From positions 1-38,031 of the forward strand of contig JBEBGV010000045.1 of assembly GCA_040081265.1 (NCBI GenBank): a stretch of DNA of 38,031 bases, written 5' to 3'. A program made the position numbers and the translations under genes. Positions 8,171 through 17,800 of this stretch are shown in pieces (the stretch's first letter is position 1; each line of letters starts with the position of its first letter). Origin of the DNA: JBEBGV01 sp040081265. Its GTDB lineage: Bacteria; Acidobacteriota; Vicinamibacteria; Vicinamibacterales; UBA2999. Under the pieces are notes generated by a model. That model ran no database searches. It was not told the origin of the DNA and was given only the letters and a program-made list of their open reading frames with translations.

Positions 8171-9814
8171 TTAGTCCCCACTCAACGCCTTCAGGATCAT
8201 CGGCGTGAGCGTGTGCATGCGGCCAAGCACCGGTCGCGTCGGGTCCACTCCCGGCTTGAAGCCGCTGGCTTCAAACGACGCCAGCACCTCGGGTCGACTC
8301 GCGATCACGTGCACCGGCACGTCCCACGGGGCGCCCTGGCCTGTGACCAGCGCCGGGGGCTGGTGATCGCCGAGCACGATCATCACGAAGTCACGATCCG
8401 GCCTGCGCTTCACGTAGCCGCCCAGTGAGGCGTAGACGTACTGCATCGCCCGCACGTAGCTCGGACCGAGGTTCAGCCAGTCGGGCTGATACTCGTAGGC
8501 CTCATCGATCGCAGGGCCTGGATAGGGCTGCTTCGTGTAGAGCACCGGCCAGTCGGGTTGATACGGTGCGGTCGGGCTGAATGGCGTGTGCGTGCTGACG
8601 CCGGCCATGAACGCAAACGTCGGTGGCCGGTTGGTCTTGTCGAACTCGAAGGTGTCGAGCTGGAGAAGGCTGAACTGATCGGGGACGACCCACCAGCCAA
8701 ACTGCGGACCCTTGTAGTCAAGCCTGCGCTCGCCGTAGATGTCGTCAAAGCCGTAGAACCCGCCCTCGGGCCAGTCGCGCTGCAACCCCGGCATCATGGC
8801 CACCGTGCGAAAGCCGCGTCGGGAGAAGGTCGTCACCAGCGAGTCGCGCTTCTGCGTCAGCAGGACCTGATTGGTGTCTTCGTCGCGCACTTCGATGCCG
8901 GTCAGGAGGCTGATGTGCGCGAGCCACGAGCCGCCGCCAAACGTCGGTGACTCGACAAAAGCTGACACTACGCTCCGACCGCTGCTGGCGATGTCTGCGG
9001 CGAACTGCTTCCGGCTGGCTTCGAGGGCGGTGTTGAACTCTGGCCGGTCATACGCGATCGCGCCGTAGGACTCGACGAAGAACACAAACACGTCTGTGTC
9101 GCGAACCGCGGCAAGGCTGGCGTCGAGGCTTGGTCCAGGCCCGACCAGATTGGCGGCCTCGCCGGAGAGCTGCTTGAACAGCACACGGAACTGGTTGGCG
9201 TAGGTCAGCGATACCGGAGGGGGAAAATCCGCGGTCTGGAAGAGGCGATTGTCGTGATAGCCGATCCATTCATCGTCGGGTTCGAGGCTGCGCTCCAGGC
9301 TGAACAGCCCGACAAGGACGATTCCGACACCGAAGACGATGCGCCGGGTGCCGGGCGGTGCCGATGCTGCGGCGACGATGCCCAGGGCCCAGCGCAGCAG
9401 CGTGTAGATCAAATAGGGAATGACGAGCACCGTGGCCACGACGGCGATGGTCAGCATCCACGACGCCGGCCGGGCGAGCATCGCGGCGACGTCGGGCACG
9501 AAGCGCAGATCCCAGTAGAGGTTGACGTCTCGACCAAAGAGCGCGGGCGACGTGACAACTGCGTAGCGCCCGAGCACCAGAACGACGCCGAAGATGGCAA
9601 GACCGGTGACAAGGCTTCGCGCGACCCGGCCCCGCCAGGCGGCCAGCGCTGCGAAGGCCAGCAGGCACACCCCCAGCTCGACCGAGAGTCCGCCCGTCCA
9701 GGTGATGGCCGGCGTCGGCCAGACGTTCTTGAACGTGAGCGCGACGTTGAGGATGAGCAGGGCGACGGCCAGCCGCAACCACTGGCGTCGGGGCTGGTCT
9801 GATACGATGGTCAT
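8171..9814 (-). CDS. membrane-anchored sulfatase-superfamily phosphotransferase/hydrolase (LTA synthase-like)
   Basis: 547 residues. The N-terminal ~190 residues hold about five hydrophobic helices (LRLAVALLILNVALTF, VELGVCLLAFAALAAW, VTGLAIFGVVLVLG, LTIAVVATVLVIPYLIY, IVFGVGIVLVGLF). The C-terminal catalytic domain faces the periplasm. Visible alkaline-phosphatase-superfamily features are DVFVFFVESYGA (first metal Glu), the nucleophile region PTFGGGSWLAHISLLTG, and FVMIVLGDHQPP (Asp and His metal ligands near the end). Relatives transfer phosphoglycerol or phosphoethanolamine, or hydrolyse phosphodiesters. Beside a CDP-alcohol phosphatidyltransferase and a glycosyltransferase, a head-group transfer role is plausible. 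It is divergent from ribA across an 82-bp gap. Confidence 0.85.
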   Translation of the reverse strand: MTIVSDQPRRQWLRLAVALLILNVALTFKNVWPTPAITWTGGLSVELGVCLLAFAALAAWRGRVARSLVTGLAIFGVVLVLGRYAVVTSPALFGRDVNLYWDLRFVPDVAAMLARPASWMLTIAVVATVLVIPYLIYTLLRWALGIVAAASAPPGTRRIVFGVGIVLVGLFSLERSLEPDDEWIGYHDNRLFQTADFPPPVSLTYANQFRVLFKQLSGEAANLVGPGPSLDASLAAVRDTDVFVFFVESYGAIAYDRPEFNTALEASRKQFAADIASSGRSVVSAFVESPTFGGGSWLAHISLLTGIEVRDEDTNQVLLTQKRDSLVTTFSRRGFRTVAMMPGLQRDWPEGGFYGFDDIYGERRLDYKGPQFGWWVVPDQFSLLQLDTFEFDKTNRPPTFAFMAGVSTHTPFSPTAPYQPDWPVLYTKQPYPGPAIDEAYEYQPDWLNLGPSYVRAMQYVYASLGGYVKRRPDRDFVMIVLGDHQPPALVTGQGAPWDVPVHVIASRPEVLASFEASGFKPGVDPTRPVLGRMHTLTPMILKALSGD

Positions 9815-9840
9815 GCGACACCATCACGATAACGTGTCGC
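9815..9840. promoter_or_regulatory. inverted repeat between the divergent sulfatase-like and ribA genes
   Basis: GCGACAC-N12-GTGTCGC, two perfect 7-bp arms, starts immediately upstream of the sulfatase-like start codon and 57 bp before ribA. It could be an operator for one or both genes. I see no clear -10/-35 boxes here. Confidence 0.3.
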
Positions 9841-9896
9841 CGCGGAAAACCCCAAGCCACCTACACGTGCATGCCCTGAGTCGATACCTGAGACGC

Positions 9897-10514
9897 ATGA
9901 GACTGGTCCTCACGGGCCAGCCGCGCGTACAGCGGGTGTCAACGGCCGCCCTGCCCACCGAATACGGTCAGTTCACCGTCCACGTCTTCGAAGACGCCCT
10001 GGAAGGACTGACGCATGTCGCCATGGTCTGCGGCGATCTCGGCAACGGCGAGGACGTGCTGGCGCGGCTCCATTCGGCCTGCCTGACCGGCGACATCTTC
10101 CACTCGGCGCGCTGCGACTGCGGTCCTCAGCTCGAGACCGCGATGCGCCTGGTCGCCGCGGAAGGCCGGGGGATGATCCTCTATATGGATCAGGAGGGCC
10201 GTGGCATCGGACTGGCGAACAAGATTCGCGCGTATGCGCTGCAGGACCAGGGATACGACACCGTCGAAGCGAACCACCGACTTGGCTTTGATGCCGACCT
10301 GCGCGACTACACGGGCGCCATGCTCATCTTCCACGATCTGGGTGTGAAGTCCGTACGTCTGCTCAGCAACAATCCTCGGAAGCTCGCCGCGTTTGACACC
10401 GGCGGGTTGCAGGTCAGCGAACGTGTGCCGATCGAAATCCCGGTGTCGGATTCGACCCGCCGCTACCTCCAGACCAAGCGAGACAAGCTCGGACACCAGC
10501 TGTCGTCGGTCTAG
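9897..10514 (+). CDS. ribA: GTP cyclohydrolase II
   Basis: 205 residues. GTP cyclohydrolase II opens the imidazole ring of GTP, giving formate, pyrophosphate and 2,5-diamino-6-ribosylamino-4(3H)-pyrimidinone 5'-phosphate, the first step of riboflavin synthesis. Zinc ligands are Cys62, Cys73 and Cys75 (ACLTGDIFHSARCDCG). The GTP-binding segment MDQEGRGIGL and the later DLGVKSVRLLSNNPRK are intact. The ATG at 9897 gives the standard free-standing length; the frame is open further upstream but not family-like. Unlike most bacterial forms it is not fused to RibB, and no riboflavin genes flank it. It sits among PTPS-like, RibD-like, MDR, GT and methyltransferase genes, suggesting it feeds a specialised pathway. 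Confidence 0.93.
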   Translation: MRLVLTGQPRVQRVSTAALPTEYGQFTVHVFEDALEGLTHVAMVCGDLGNGEDVLARLHSACLTGDIFHSARCDCGPQLETAMRLVAAEGRGMILYMDQEGRGIGLANKIRAYALQDQGYDTVEANHRLGFDADLRDYTGAMLIFHDLGVKSVRLLSNNPRKLAAFDTGGLQVSERVPIEIPVSDSTRRYLQTKRDKLGHQLSSV

Positions 10515-10520
10515 TGCCGT

Positions 10521-11222
10521 TCAGGCAAGTGCCTCCGGGCGCTGTGCCCGCCACAGCCACCACGTATCCACGCCAAAGGACCACGCCAGCAGCGCCAGCG
10601 ACGCAGCCGCGATGATCGAGCTGAGCGGCGGCGTGATGATCGGGCCGATCGCGACGATCAGGGCGACGATCTGGATGACGCACACGGCCTTGCGCCGGGT
10701 GCTCGGTGGCAGCGGACGGTTGAACCACGGCAGTCCGAGACCCGCCAGGATGAACAGGTAGCGCAGCGCCCCGGAGAGCAGGACCCACGAACCCGCCTTG
10801 TCATGGCGCCACGCAAAGGCGCCGAGGACGAGAATGAGCAGCGCGTCCACCTCCATGTCGAACCGGGCGCCGAAGGCGCTCTCCATGCGCGATCGCCGCG
10901 CGAGCCATCCGTCCCACCCGTCGAGCGTGGCCGCAATCGCGGCGACTACGACGCCGGTCCACGCCACGGTTGGATCGGGGGTCTCGCGGACCAGGGCCGC
11001 CACGAAGGCGACCAGGATGGTTCGCACGGTCGTCACGTAGTTGGCGGCGCCGAGTTTCGGGAACGGGTGGTGGTGAAACGATCCGTAAATGACGACCACG
11101 ATCACACACAGAAAGAGGCCGGTCGAGCGAAGGCCGAATCCGGCGCTCAGGCCGAGCACGGATGCGAGCAGCTCTGACGCCGCGAAGATGGCCAGCGTTG
11201 CCACCCCGGCGAGCGCGGTCAT
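10521..11222 (-). CDS. CDP-alcohol phosphatidyltransferase
   Basis: Integral membrane enzyme that transfers a phosphatidyl or similar group from a CDP-linked donor to an alcohol. The full family signature D-x2-D-G-x2-A-R-x8-G-x3-D-x3-D is present (LDGWDGWLARRSRM followed by FGARFDMEVD). I chose the ATG at 11222 (233 residues), which starts just before the first membrane helix; a GTG at 11267 would add 15 residues. There are about six hydrophobic helices, two of them before the signature. The acceptor is not predictable from the sequence. It is divergent from the MDR gene and convergent with ribA, with only 6 bp between their stops. Confidence 0.87.
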   Translation of the reverse strand: MTALAGVATLAIFAASELLASVLGLSAGFGLRSTGLFLCVIVVVIYGSFHHHPFPKLGAANYVTTVRTILVAFVAALVRETPDPTVAWTGVVVAAIAATLDGWDGWLARRSRMESAFGARFDMEVDALLILVLGAFAWRHDKAGSWVLLSGALRYLFILAGLGLPWFNRPLPPSTRRKAVCVIQIVALIVAIGPIITPPLSSIIAAASLALLAWSFGVDTWWLWRAQRPEALA

Positions 11223-11307
11223 CCTGATGCCGACTTCTGGCGTTTTCGTCTGTGATCGAAGGGTCACGCGTTGCTCGGGATTGTAACGTGCGCCGCTCCA
11301 CGACAGA

Positions 11308-12291
11308 ATGAACGCGTCGATGGAGAAGGTGGCACGGGCATTCTGGGTGACTGGCCCGGGACAGGGCGAGATTCGCGATACGTCTCTGCCCGCTCGTGGC
11401 AAAACAGACCTGCTGATCCGATCCGCCTTCAGCGGCGTCAGCCGCGGCACCGAAGCGCTCGTCTTCGCGGGTCGCGTGCCCGTCAGCGAGCGCCAGCGCA
11501 TGCGCGCCCCTTTTCAAGACGGGGAGTTTCCCGGACCCGTGAAGTACGGCTATGCCAACGTGGGCCTGGTCGAGGAAGGGCCGCCAGACCTCCGCGGGCG
11601 TCATGTGTTCTCGCTCTTCCCGCACCAGACCGAGTTCGTGCTGCCCGTACACGCCGCGCATCTCCTGCCAGACGATGTGCCGCCGGCGCGGGCGGTGCTC
11701 GCGGCCAATGTGGAAACGGCGATCAACGGCGTGTGGGATGGTGCTCCGAAGCCGGGCGACCGGGTGCTGGTGATCGGCGCCGGCACAGTGGGCTGTCTGG
11801 TGGGGTGGCTGGTGGCTGCGATGCCAGGCGTGCACTGCGCCGTCTCCGACATCAACCTGCAGCGTGCGTCTGTCGCCGCCGGTCTCGGTGTCCCGTTTGT
11901 CCAGCCGGATCAGCTCACCGCTGACTGGAACCTCATCGTTCATGCGAGCGGCTCGGAAGCTGGTCTGCTGAAGGCACTCGAGATTGCCGCACCGGATGGG
12001 ACGATTCTCGAGATGAGCTGGTTCGGCGATCGCACGATCTCGCTTCCATTGGGTCAGGCGTTTCACTCACGCCGACTCACCCTCAAGTCGTCGCAGGTCG
12101 GCTCGTTGCCGCCGGACAAGCGGACGGACTGGACGCGGGAGCGACGTCTCGACCATGCCATCAGCCTGCTCACGACGCCAGCGCTCGATGCCCTCATCAC
12201 CAGCGAGAGCGGGTTCGAGGAGCTGCCGACAGTGATGGCGGGACTCGCACGCGAAACGCCGCCCGGGCTGATGCACCGGGTCCGCTACTGA
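11308..12291 (+). CDS. zinc-less MDR-family dehydrogenase (BchC-like signature)
   Basis: 327-residue medium-chain dehydrogenase/reductase. The N-terminal catalytic domain contains SGVSRGTEALVFAGRVP, where zinc enzymes would have CGVCHTD. The zinc-binding His/Glu segment is replaced by VKYGYANVGLV, so no catalytic zinc site is visible. SRGTE is also typical of BchC-type dehydrogenases. The Rossmann part has VLVIGAGTVGCLVGWLV for NAD(P) binding, with an acidic strand end in VSDINLQ. It is the first gene of a rightward run (MDR, PTPS-like, GT4, methyltransferase) with a 45-bp gap to the next gene. It probably oxidises or reduces an alcohol on the product of this cluster; the substrate is unknown. 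Confidence 0.85.
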   Translation: MNASMEKVARAFWVTGPGQGEIRDTSLPARGKTDLLIRSAFSGVSRGTEALVFAGRVPVSERQRMRAPFQDGEFPGPVKYGYANVGLVEEGPPDLRGRHVFSLFPHQTEFVLPVHAAHLLPDDVPPARAVLAANVETAINGVWDGAPKPGDRVLVIGAGTVGCLVGWLVAAMPGVHCAVSDINLQRASVAAGLGVPFVQPDQLTADWNLIVHASGSEAGLLKALEIAAPDGTILEMSWFGDRTISLPLGQAFHSRRLTLKSSQVGSLPPDKRTDWTRERRLDHAISLLTTPALDALITSESGFEELPTVMAGLARETPPGLMHRVRY

Positions 12292-12336
12292 ACTGCACAT
12301 GATCGGCCCGAGGATCTTTCCCTGATTGGAGCCACG

Positions 12337-12753
12337 ATGTACGGAGTGTCCGTTCGCGACCACATGATGATTGCCCACAGCTTTCAGGGCGAGACGTTCG
12401 GCCCGGCCCAGCGTCTGCACGGCGCCACCTACGTGGTGGACGTGGCGTTCTTTCGCCCGGAACTCGATGCCGACGGGGTCGTCGTGGATATCGGCAAGGC
12501 CGGCGACACGGTCAAGGCCATCCTCGGCCGCCTGAACTTCCAGAATCTCGACGACGTGCCGGAGTTCAAGGGCCGCAACACGACCACCGAGTTTCTGGCG
12601 CGGGAGATCTTCGATCGCACCTCGGACGCCATGCGCCGCGGCGACCTTGGACCCGGCGCCGCCGGTGTCAGCCTCGTGCGTGTCACCTTGCACGAATCGC
12701 ACGTCGCCTGGGCGTCGTTTGAAGGCTCGCCTGGAGCGGCTGCGCGCGCGTGA
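12337..12753 (+). CDS. 6-pyruvoyl-tetrahydropterin synthase / QueD-like protein with altered active site
   Basis: 138 residues of the T-fold PTPS/6-carboxytetrahydropterin synthase family. The zinc region has His14 (MIAHSF) and His28 (RLHGATY), but the usual H-x-H pair is H-G-A, so the third zinc ligand is absent. The cysteine preceding this motif in QueD is replaced by Leu, and the protein contains no cysteine. The pterin-anchoring glutamate is kept (TLHESHVAWASFE). VVDIGKAGDTVK and NLDDVPEFKGRNTTTEFLA match the family's GMVxDF/LDH and NPTxEN regions. It therefore probably binds a pterin or pyrimidine but need not carry out the classical synthase reaction. It overlaps the following glycosyltransferase gene by 4 bp. 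Confidence 0.82.
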   Translation: MYGVSVRDHMMIAHSFQGETFGPAQRLHGATYVVDVAFFRPELDADGVVVDIGKAGDTVKAILGRLNFQNLDDVPEFKGRNTTTEFLAREIFDRTSDAMRRGDLGPGAAGVSLVRVTLHESHVAWASFEGSPGAAARA

Positions 12754-13802
12754 CGCGAGCCCTCGTCTTTGTCGTACCCGGGGATCTCGACACGCGCACC
12801 GGCGGGTACGAGTACGACCGCCGCATGATCGAGGCGTTGCGTCAGCGCGGCTGGGCGGTGACCATCGTGCGCCTCGGCGGCGAGTATCCCGCGCCAGACG
12901 AGGAAGCGAGGAAGAGCGCAGTCCTCGCGCTTGGCGCCATCCCGGACGGAAGCCTCGTCGTGGTCGACGGTCTCGCGCTCGGCGTGTTGCCCTCAGAGGC
13001 GACGGCGGAATCGGAGCGCCTGCGACTGGTGGCGCTGGTGCACCATCCGCTCGGGCTCGAGACGGGCCTCCCGGCGAGCGAGGCCGCACACTTCCTCGAG
13101 AGCGAGAAGCGCGCGCTCGCCTCTGTTCGCAGCGTGGTGGTCACCAGTCCGCAGACGGCTCGAATCATGATCGAGCGCGGACTGGTCACGCGTCTGCCGG
13201 CGGTTGTGGTCCCGGGAACCCGCCGTGGGGAACTGGGACGGGGCTCAGGAGGCCATGAGGTGCGGCTGCTCTGCGTCGGCTCGATCGTGCCGAGGAAGGG
13301 CCACGCAGTGCTCATCGAGGCATTGTCAGGCCTGAGATCTCTTCCCTGGACCCTCATCTGCGCGGGGAGCCTGGTCCGCGATCCGGACACTGCGGACGCG
13401 GTGCAGGCCCTGGTGCGCGAGCGCGGGCTTGGCAACCGCGTCTCTTTCACCGGGGAACTCCTCGACGGCGATCTCAGCGCACACTACGCGCGGGCGGACG
13501 TCTTCGTCCTGCCGACGTTTTATGAAGGGTACGGAATGGTGGTCGCCGAAGCCATTGCCCATGGCGTGCCCGTCATTGCGAGTGACACCGGCGGGATCGC
13601 GGACATCGTCGGAGACGATGCAGGCATGGTTGTTCCGCCTGGCGATGTCGATGCGTTGCAGCAGGCCCTGCGTGCCGTGATCACCGATCCGGCACGACGG
13701 GAGGCGATGGCTGGTGGCGCCTGGCGCGTGCGGGAACGCCTGCCCTCGTGGGAGGACTCGGCCGTGGCCATGGAAGGCGTGCTTCTCGAGGCGGGCGCAT
13801 GA
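12750..13802 (+). CDS. GT4 family glycosyltransferase
   Basis: 350 residues, GTG start inside the PTPS-like stop (GTGA). This is a GT-B retaining glycosyltransferase. The N-terminal acceptor domain has a Gly-rich loop GDLDTRTGGYEYDRRM; the C-terminal donor domain starts near LLCVGSIVPRKGH. The E-x7-E element is visible as FYEGYGMVVAEAIAHGVPVIASDTGG, which binds the nucleotide sugar. There is no membrane helix, so it acts in the cytosol or at the membrane surface. The overlap with both neighbours (PTPS-like and methyltransferase) suggests the three act on one product, for example glycosylating a pterin as cyanobacterial pterin glucosyltransferases do; that analogy is inference. Confidence 0.9.
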   Translation: MTRALVFVVPGDLDTRTGGYEYDRRMIEALRQRGWAVTIVRLGGEYPAPDEEARKSAVLALGAIPDGSLVVVDGLALGVLPSEATAESERLRLVALVHHPLGLETGLPASEAAHFLESEKRALASVRSVVVTSPQTARIMIERGLVTRLPAVVVPGTRRGELGRGSGGHEVRLLCVGSIVPRKGHAVLIEALSGLRSLPWTLICAGSLVRDPDTADAVQALVRERGLGNRVSFTGELLDGDLSAHYARADVFVLPTFYEGYGMVVAEAIAHGVPVIASDTGGIADIVGDDAGMVVPPGDVDALQQALRAVITDPARREAMAGGAWRVRERLPSWEDSAVAMEGVLLEAGA

Positions 13803-14701
13803 GCGGATTTTCTGCCGCCTGGCTCGGTCTCCGCGAAGGCGCCGACCACGCAGCACGAAGTGGGGAACTGAGCGCCGACACGGGTCGTCGCCTGGCCGAG
13901 CACGCAGGAAGCGTCTCGTCGCGGCATCCGCTGCGCATTGTCGACCTTGCGACAGGCACGGGTTCCAACCCGCGCTTCCTCGCCAGTCATCTCCCCGAGC
14001 CACAGCAGTGGACGCTCCTCGACGCTGATGCGCAGCTGCTCACCGCGATTCCTGTTCGAATGGCAGCGTGGGCGAGTCGCCATGGGCTGGCGTGCGTGCA
14101 TACCGCGGACGGTGTTCATATCACGTCGGCGTCGCGCGATCTGCGCCTCAATCCCCGTCGAGCCGACCTGTCCCGTTTCCCCATCGCCGCGCTTGGCGAG
14201 CGGCCTGACCTGGTGACGTCTTCGGCGCTGCTTGACCTTGTCTCGGCGGTATGGCTTGCGAGTCTGGCCGATGCCTGCGCCAGCATTCACGCCACGGTGC
14301 TCTTTGCCTTGACCTACGACGGTCGGACCACGATGTCTCACGGGCATCCAGACGATGTGCTCGTGCTGGAGCTGGTGAACCTCCATCAGAAGACAGACAA
14401 GGGGTTTGGTCCCGCGCTTGGCCCCGACGCGGCAGAAGCAGCGGCCGTCGAGTTCGCACGCGTGGGCTACGAGGTGCGACGTGAACGCAGCGACTGGACG
14501 ATCGGCCCACACCAGCGAAGCCTGCAGGATGAACTGATCGCGGGGTGGGCGAGTGCGGCGTGCGAGATTCGCCCGGAGGAGACCGCGCGCATCCGCAGGT
14601 GGGAAGAAGACCGCAGGGAGGCCGCGGCGACCATCGGTCTCGTGGTCACGGTCGGCCACGAGGATCTCGCGGCCTGGCCGCACGGCATTCCGCTCTTTTG
14701 A
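13799..14701 (+). CDS. class I SAM-dependent methyltransferase of the pterin-like cluster
   Basis: 300 residues from the ATG at 13799, which overlaps the glycosyltransferase stop (ATGA). SAM motif I is IVDLATGTGSNPRFLAS, with strand 2 ending in WTLLDADAQLL; VTSSALLDLVSAVWL is the motif II/III region. The C-terminal half (HPDDVLVLELVNLHQKTDKGFGPALG) is family-specific and includes likely substrate-binding segments. The acceptor is not known. As the last gene of the coupled run it may add a finishing methyl group to the cluster's product. A promoter for the giant repeat gene follows directly. Confidence 0.87.
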   Translation: MSGFSAAWLGLREGADHAARSGELSADTGRRLAEHAGSVSSRHPLRIVDLATGTGSNPRFLASHLPEPQQWTLLDADAQLLTAIPVRMAAWASRHGLACVHTADGVHITSASRDLRLNPRRADLSRFPIAALGERPDLVTSSALLDLVSAVWLASLADACASIHATVLFALTYDGRTTMSHGHPDDVLVLELVNLHQKTDKGFGPALGPDAAEAAAVEFARVGYEVRRERSDWTIGPHQRSLQDELIAGWASAACEIRPEETARIRRWEEDRREAAATIGLVVTVGHEDLAAWPHGIPLF

Positions 14702-14714
14702 CGCGCTGAGGATA

Positions 14715-14744
14715 TTGCAACCGATCAGCTTGGCTGCATAGAAT
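14715..14744 (+). promoter_or_regulatory. predicted sigma-70-type promoter of the giant repeat-protein gene
   Basis: TTGCAA (14715-14720) and TAGAAT (14739-14744) are spaced by 18 bp. Predicted transcription would start near 14751, leaving a leader of about 57 nt. A ribosome site GGAGGA at 14797-14802 stands 6 bp before the GTG start at 14809. Confidence 0.5.
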
Positions 14745-14808
14745 TCAGCCGCGGGCAATCCGAACCGCAGACCCACAACAGCCGACCTGTTCCCGCGGAG
14801 GACTTCCC

Positions 14809-17800
14809 GTGACCCGAAGGACCCTGGCTCGCCGGATCCTCGCGCTCTCACTCTCGTTCCTGGGGACGCTCGCCCTTATCCCGCATCTTCCCGTTGTTCA
14901 GAGGCATCCCGCGCCGATGGCGCGAAGGCTCGCGAATCCGAAACCGTCGAGCGAGCAGAGCAAGCAGCGGGCGGTTGAAGCCTACGGGAAGCTCCCGATC
15001 ATGTTCGAGGAGAACGAGGGACAGACTGACTCGCGTGTGGACTTCCTCGCGCGTGGCAAGGGCTACACGCTCTTCCTGACGCGGGGTGGCGAAGCCACCC
15101 TCGCGCTCACGGCGTCGCGGCCTGCACCCAGGCCCGTCGCTCCAGACTGTGGACCAAGGCCTCCGCCTGGGGTGCGTGACCTCCCGCCGATGCCCGGATG
15201 TATCGGTTCTTCCCCAGAGTCACAGCCGCAAGGCGCGGCCCTCAAGCTTCAACTCATCGGCGGCGCGGCCACAGCGAGCGGTCGTGGACATCAGCCTCTC
15301 CCCGGCAAGGTCAACTACCTCACAGGATCGAGCCAGGATAAGTGGCGCACGAACGTGGCGACCTACGCCCGCGTGCTCTATCCCGGTGTGTACGACGGCA
15401 TCGACATCGCGTACTACGGCAACCAGAGCCAGCTCGAATACGACTTCATCGTGGAGCCCGGGGCTGATCCCGAGCAGATTCGCATGCGCTTTGACGGCGC
15501 GGAGCGTGTGAGCGTGGATGCTGCTGGTGATCTGCAGATTGAGATCGGCGGGCACACCATCGTTCAGCGCGCGCCGGTGATCTATCAGGAGATCGATGGC
15601 GCCCGGAGCGCTGTAGATGGCGGGTATGTTGTATCCGAGGGCGAGGTGGCGTTCCGTCTGGCCCGCTTCGACGAAGGCCGTCCCCTCGTGATCGACCCGA
15701 TACTGGTCTATTCGACCTATCTTGGCGGATCGCTCACCGTAGGCGAAGTTGTCGGGAAGGATGTCGCTGTCGACGGCTCCGGCATTTATGTGACGGGCGA
15801 TACCAATGCAGTTGATTTTCCAACTGCCGGCGCTTTGGATCCGAGCGCGAACGGCAGCAGCGACGTGTTCGTCGTGAAGATGAATGCGGCGGGGAGCGTG
15901 CTCGAGTACGGAACGTACTTAGGTGGTAGCAGTAGTGACTATGCATACGGTATTGCAGTCGATTCGGCAGGCAACGCGTATGTGACCGGAGACACCCTGT
16001 CGGGAAACTTTCCGACGACGGTCGGGGCTGTCGACCACAGCTTTAACGGCAACGACGACATGTTCGTCGTGAAGCTGAGCGCGGCGGGAAGTGCGTTGGT
16101 TTATGCGACGTATCTCGGTAGCAGCGATTCGGACCACGCTGGCGGCATTGCCGTGGACGCGGCGGGCAGCGCCTACGTGACAGGCTCGACGAACTCCTTC
16201 AGCTTCCCTGCCACGGCCGGTGCGGCTGACCCTAGCTTCAACGGTAGTGACGAGGCAGTCGTCGCGAAGCTGAATGCAACTGGCAGTGCGTTGGAGTACG
16301 CGACGTACCTGGGCGGGTCCGGAAGCGATGTCGGCCAGGCCATAGCCGTCGATGCGGACGGCAATGTCTTCGTTACCGGACGAACGGCATCTGCGAATTT
16401 TCCTGCAACCCCTGGAGCGATCGATTCCAGCGCCAATGGCGGATTTGACGCCTTCGCTGTGAAGATAAATGCGTTGGGAACGGCGTTCGACTACGGGACC
16501 TACTTGGGGGGCGGTGGGAACGACCTCGGTCAGAGCATCGCGGTAGACGGCGCCGGGAGCGCATTCGTCGCAGGTTACACGGCCTCAACAGACTTTCCGA
16601 CGACGGTGGGGGCGCTTGATACAAGCGCGAATGGTGGGAACGACGTATTCATCGTGAAGGTGAATGCGACGGGAACGGCCCTCGACTACGGAACCTATCT
16701 GGGCGGAACAACGAACGATCTTGGGCAAAGCATAGCGGTCGATGTGTTCGGCAACGCCTATGTGGCGGGCTACACAGCTTCAACCAATTTCCCGACGACG
16801 GTGGGCGCCCTTGATACGAGCTGGAATGACAACAATGACGTCTTCGTTGTGAAGTTGAATGCGGCGGGAACAGGCCTGGCTTACGGAACCTATCTGGGGG
16901 GTGCTAAGGCCGATCTAGCCTTCGGTATCGCAGTAGACGATGCAGGCAGGGCGTACCTGGCTGGCTATACGCTATCGGCGAACTTCCCGACCTCACCAGG
17001 CGCCTTCGATGGCAGCTACAACGGTGGGCTTGACGCAATTGTGGTGGCCATCAGTCCCTCAGGCAGTCAACTTTCCGCAGGGACGTTCCTGAGTGGAAGC
17101 CAGTCGGGTGGCTTTACGCAGGGGCTGGCTGTGGCTGTAGATTCTGCTGGGGGTGCCTACGTAGCTGGTTCGACATCGCAGGTTGACTTCCCTGCGACGG
17201 CAGGGCTCGACACGAGCTACGGTGCCGGTGAAGACGTCTTCGTCGCGAAGCTGGACGCGTCTGGCAGCGCACTCGTGTACGGGACCTACCTCGGAGGGGC
17301 GGACCTTGACCGAGGCAACGGCATCGCGGTGGACGGCGCGGGGAACGCCTATGTAACGGGATACACGCTCTCAACTACGGACTTCCCGACCACTGCGGGA
17401 CTGGACACAAACTACGGCGGCGTCGCAGACGCCTTTGTTGTCAAGCTGACGACGAGTGGGACGGTGGCGTACGGAACGTATCTCGGGGGCACGAGCTTTG
17501 ACCTGGCCTTCGGGATTGCGGTGGACGGGGCCAGCAACGCCTACGTGGCGGGATACACCTCCAGCACGGACTTTCCAGTGACCGCGGGAGACACAAGCTA
17601 CGGCGGCGGCAATGACGCCTTTGTCGTGAAGCTGACGGCGAGCGGGGCAGTGGCGTATGGGACGTACCTCGGTGCTTCCGGTCTGGACGTGGCGCAGGGG
17701 ATCGCCGTGGACGGTGCGGGCAATGCGCATGTGGCTGGATCCACAAGCTCGGCGACCGGTTTTCCGACGACGGCGGGTCTGGACACGAGTTACGGCGGCG

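Noticed and set aside
9594..9896. Upstream extension of the ribA frame
   Set aside because: The sequence before 9897 is Arg/Ser/His-rich, overlaps the divergent sulfatase-like gene and is unlike the family's N-terminus.
9841..9896. FMN riboswitch ahead of ribA
   Set aside because: The gap is too short and lacks the conserved RFN-element boxes.
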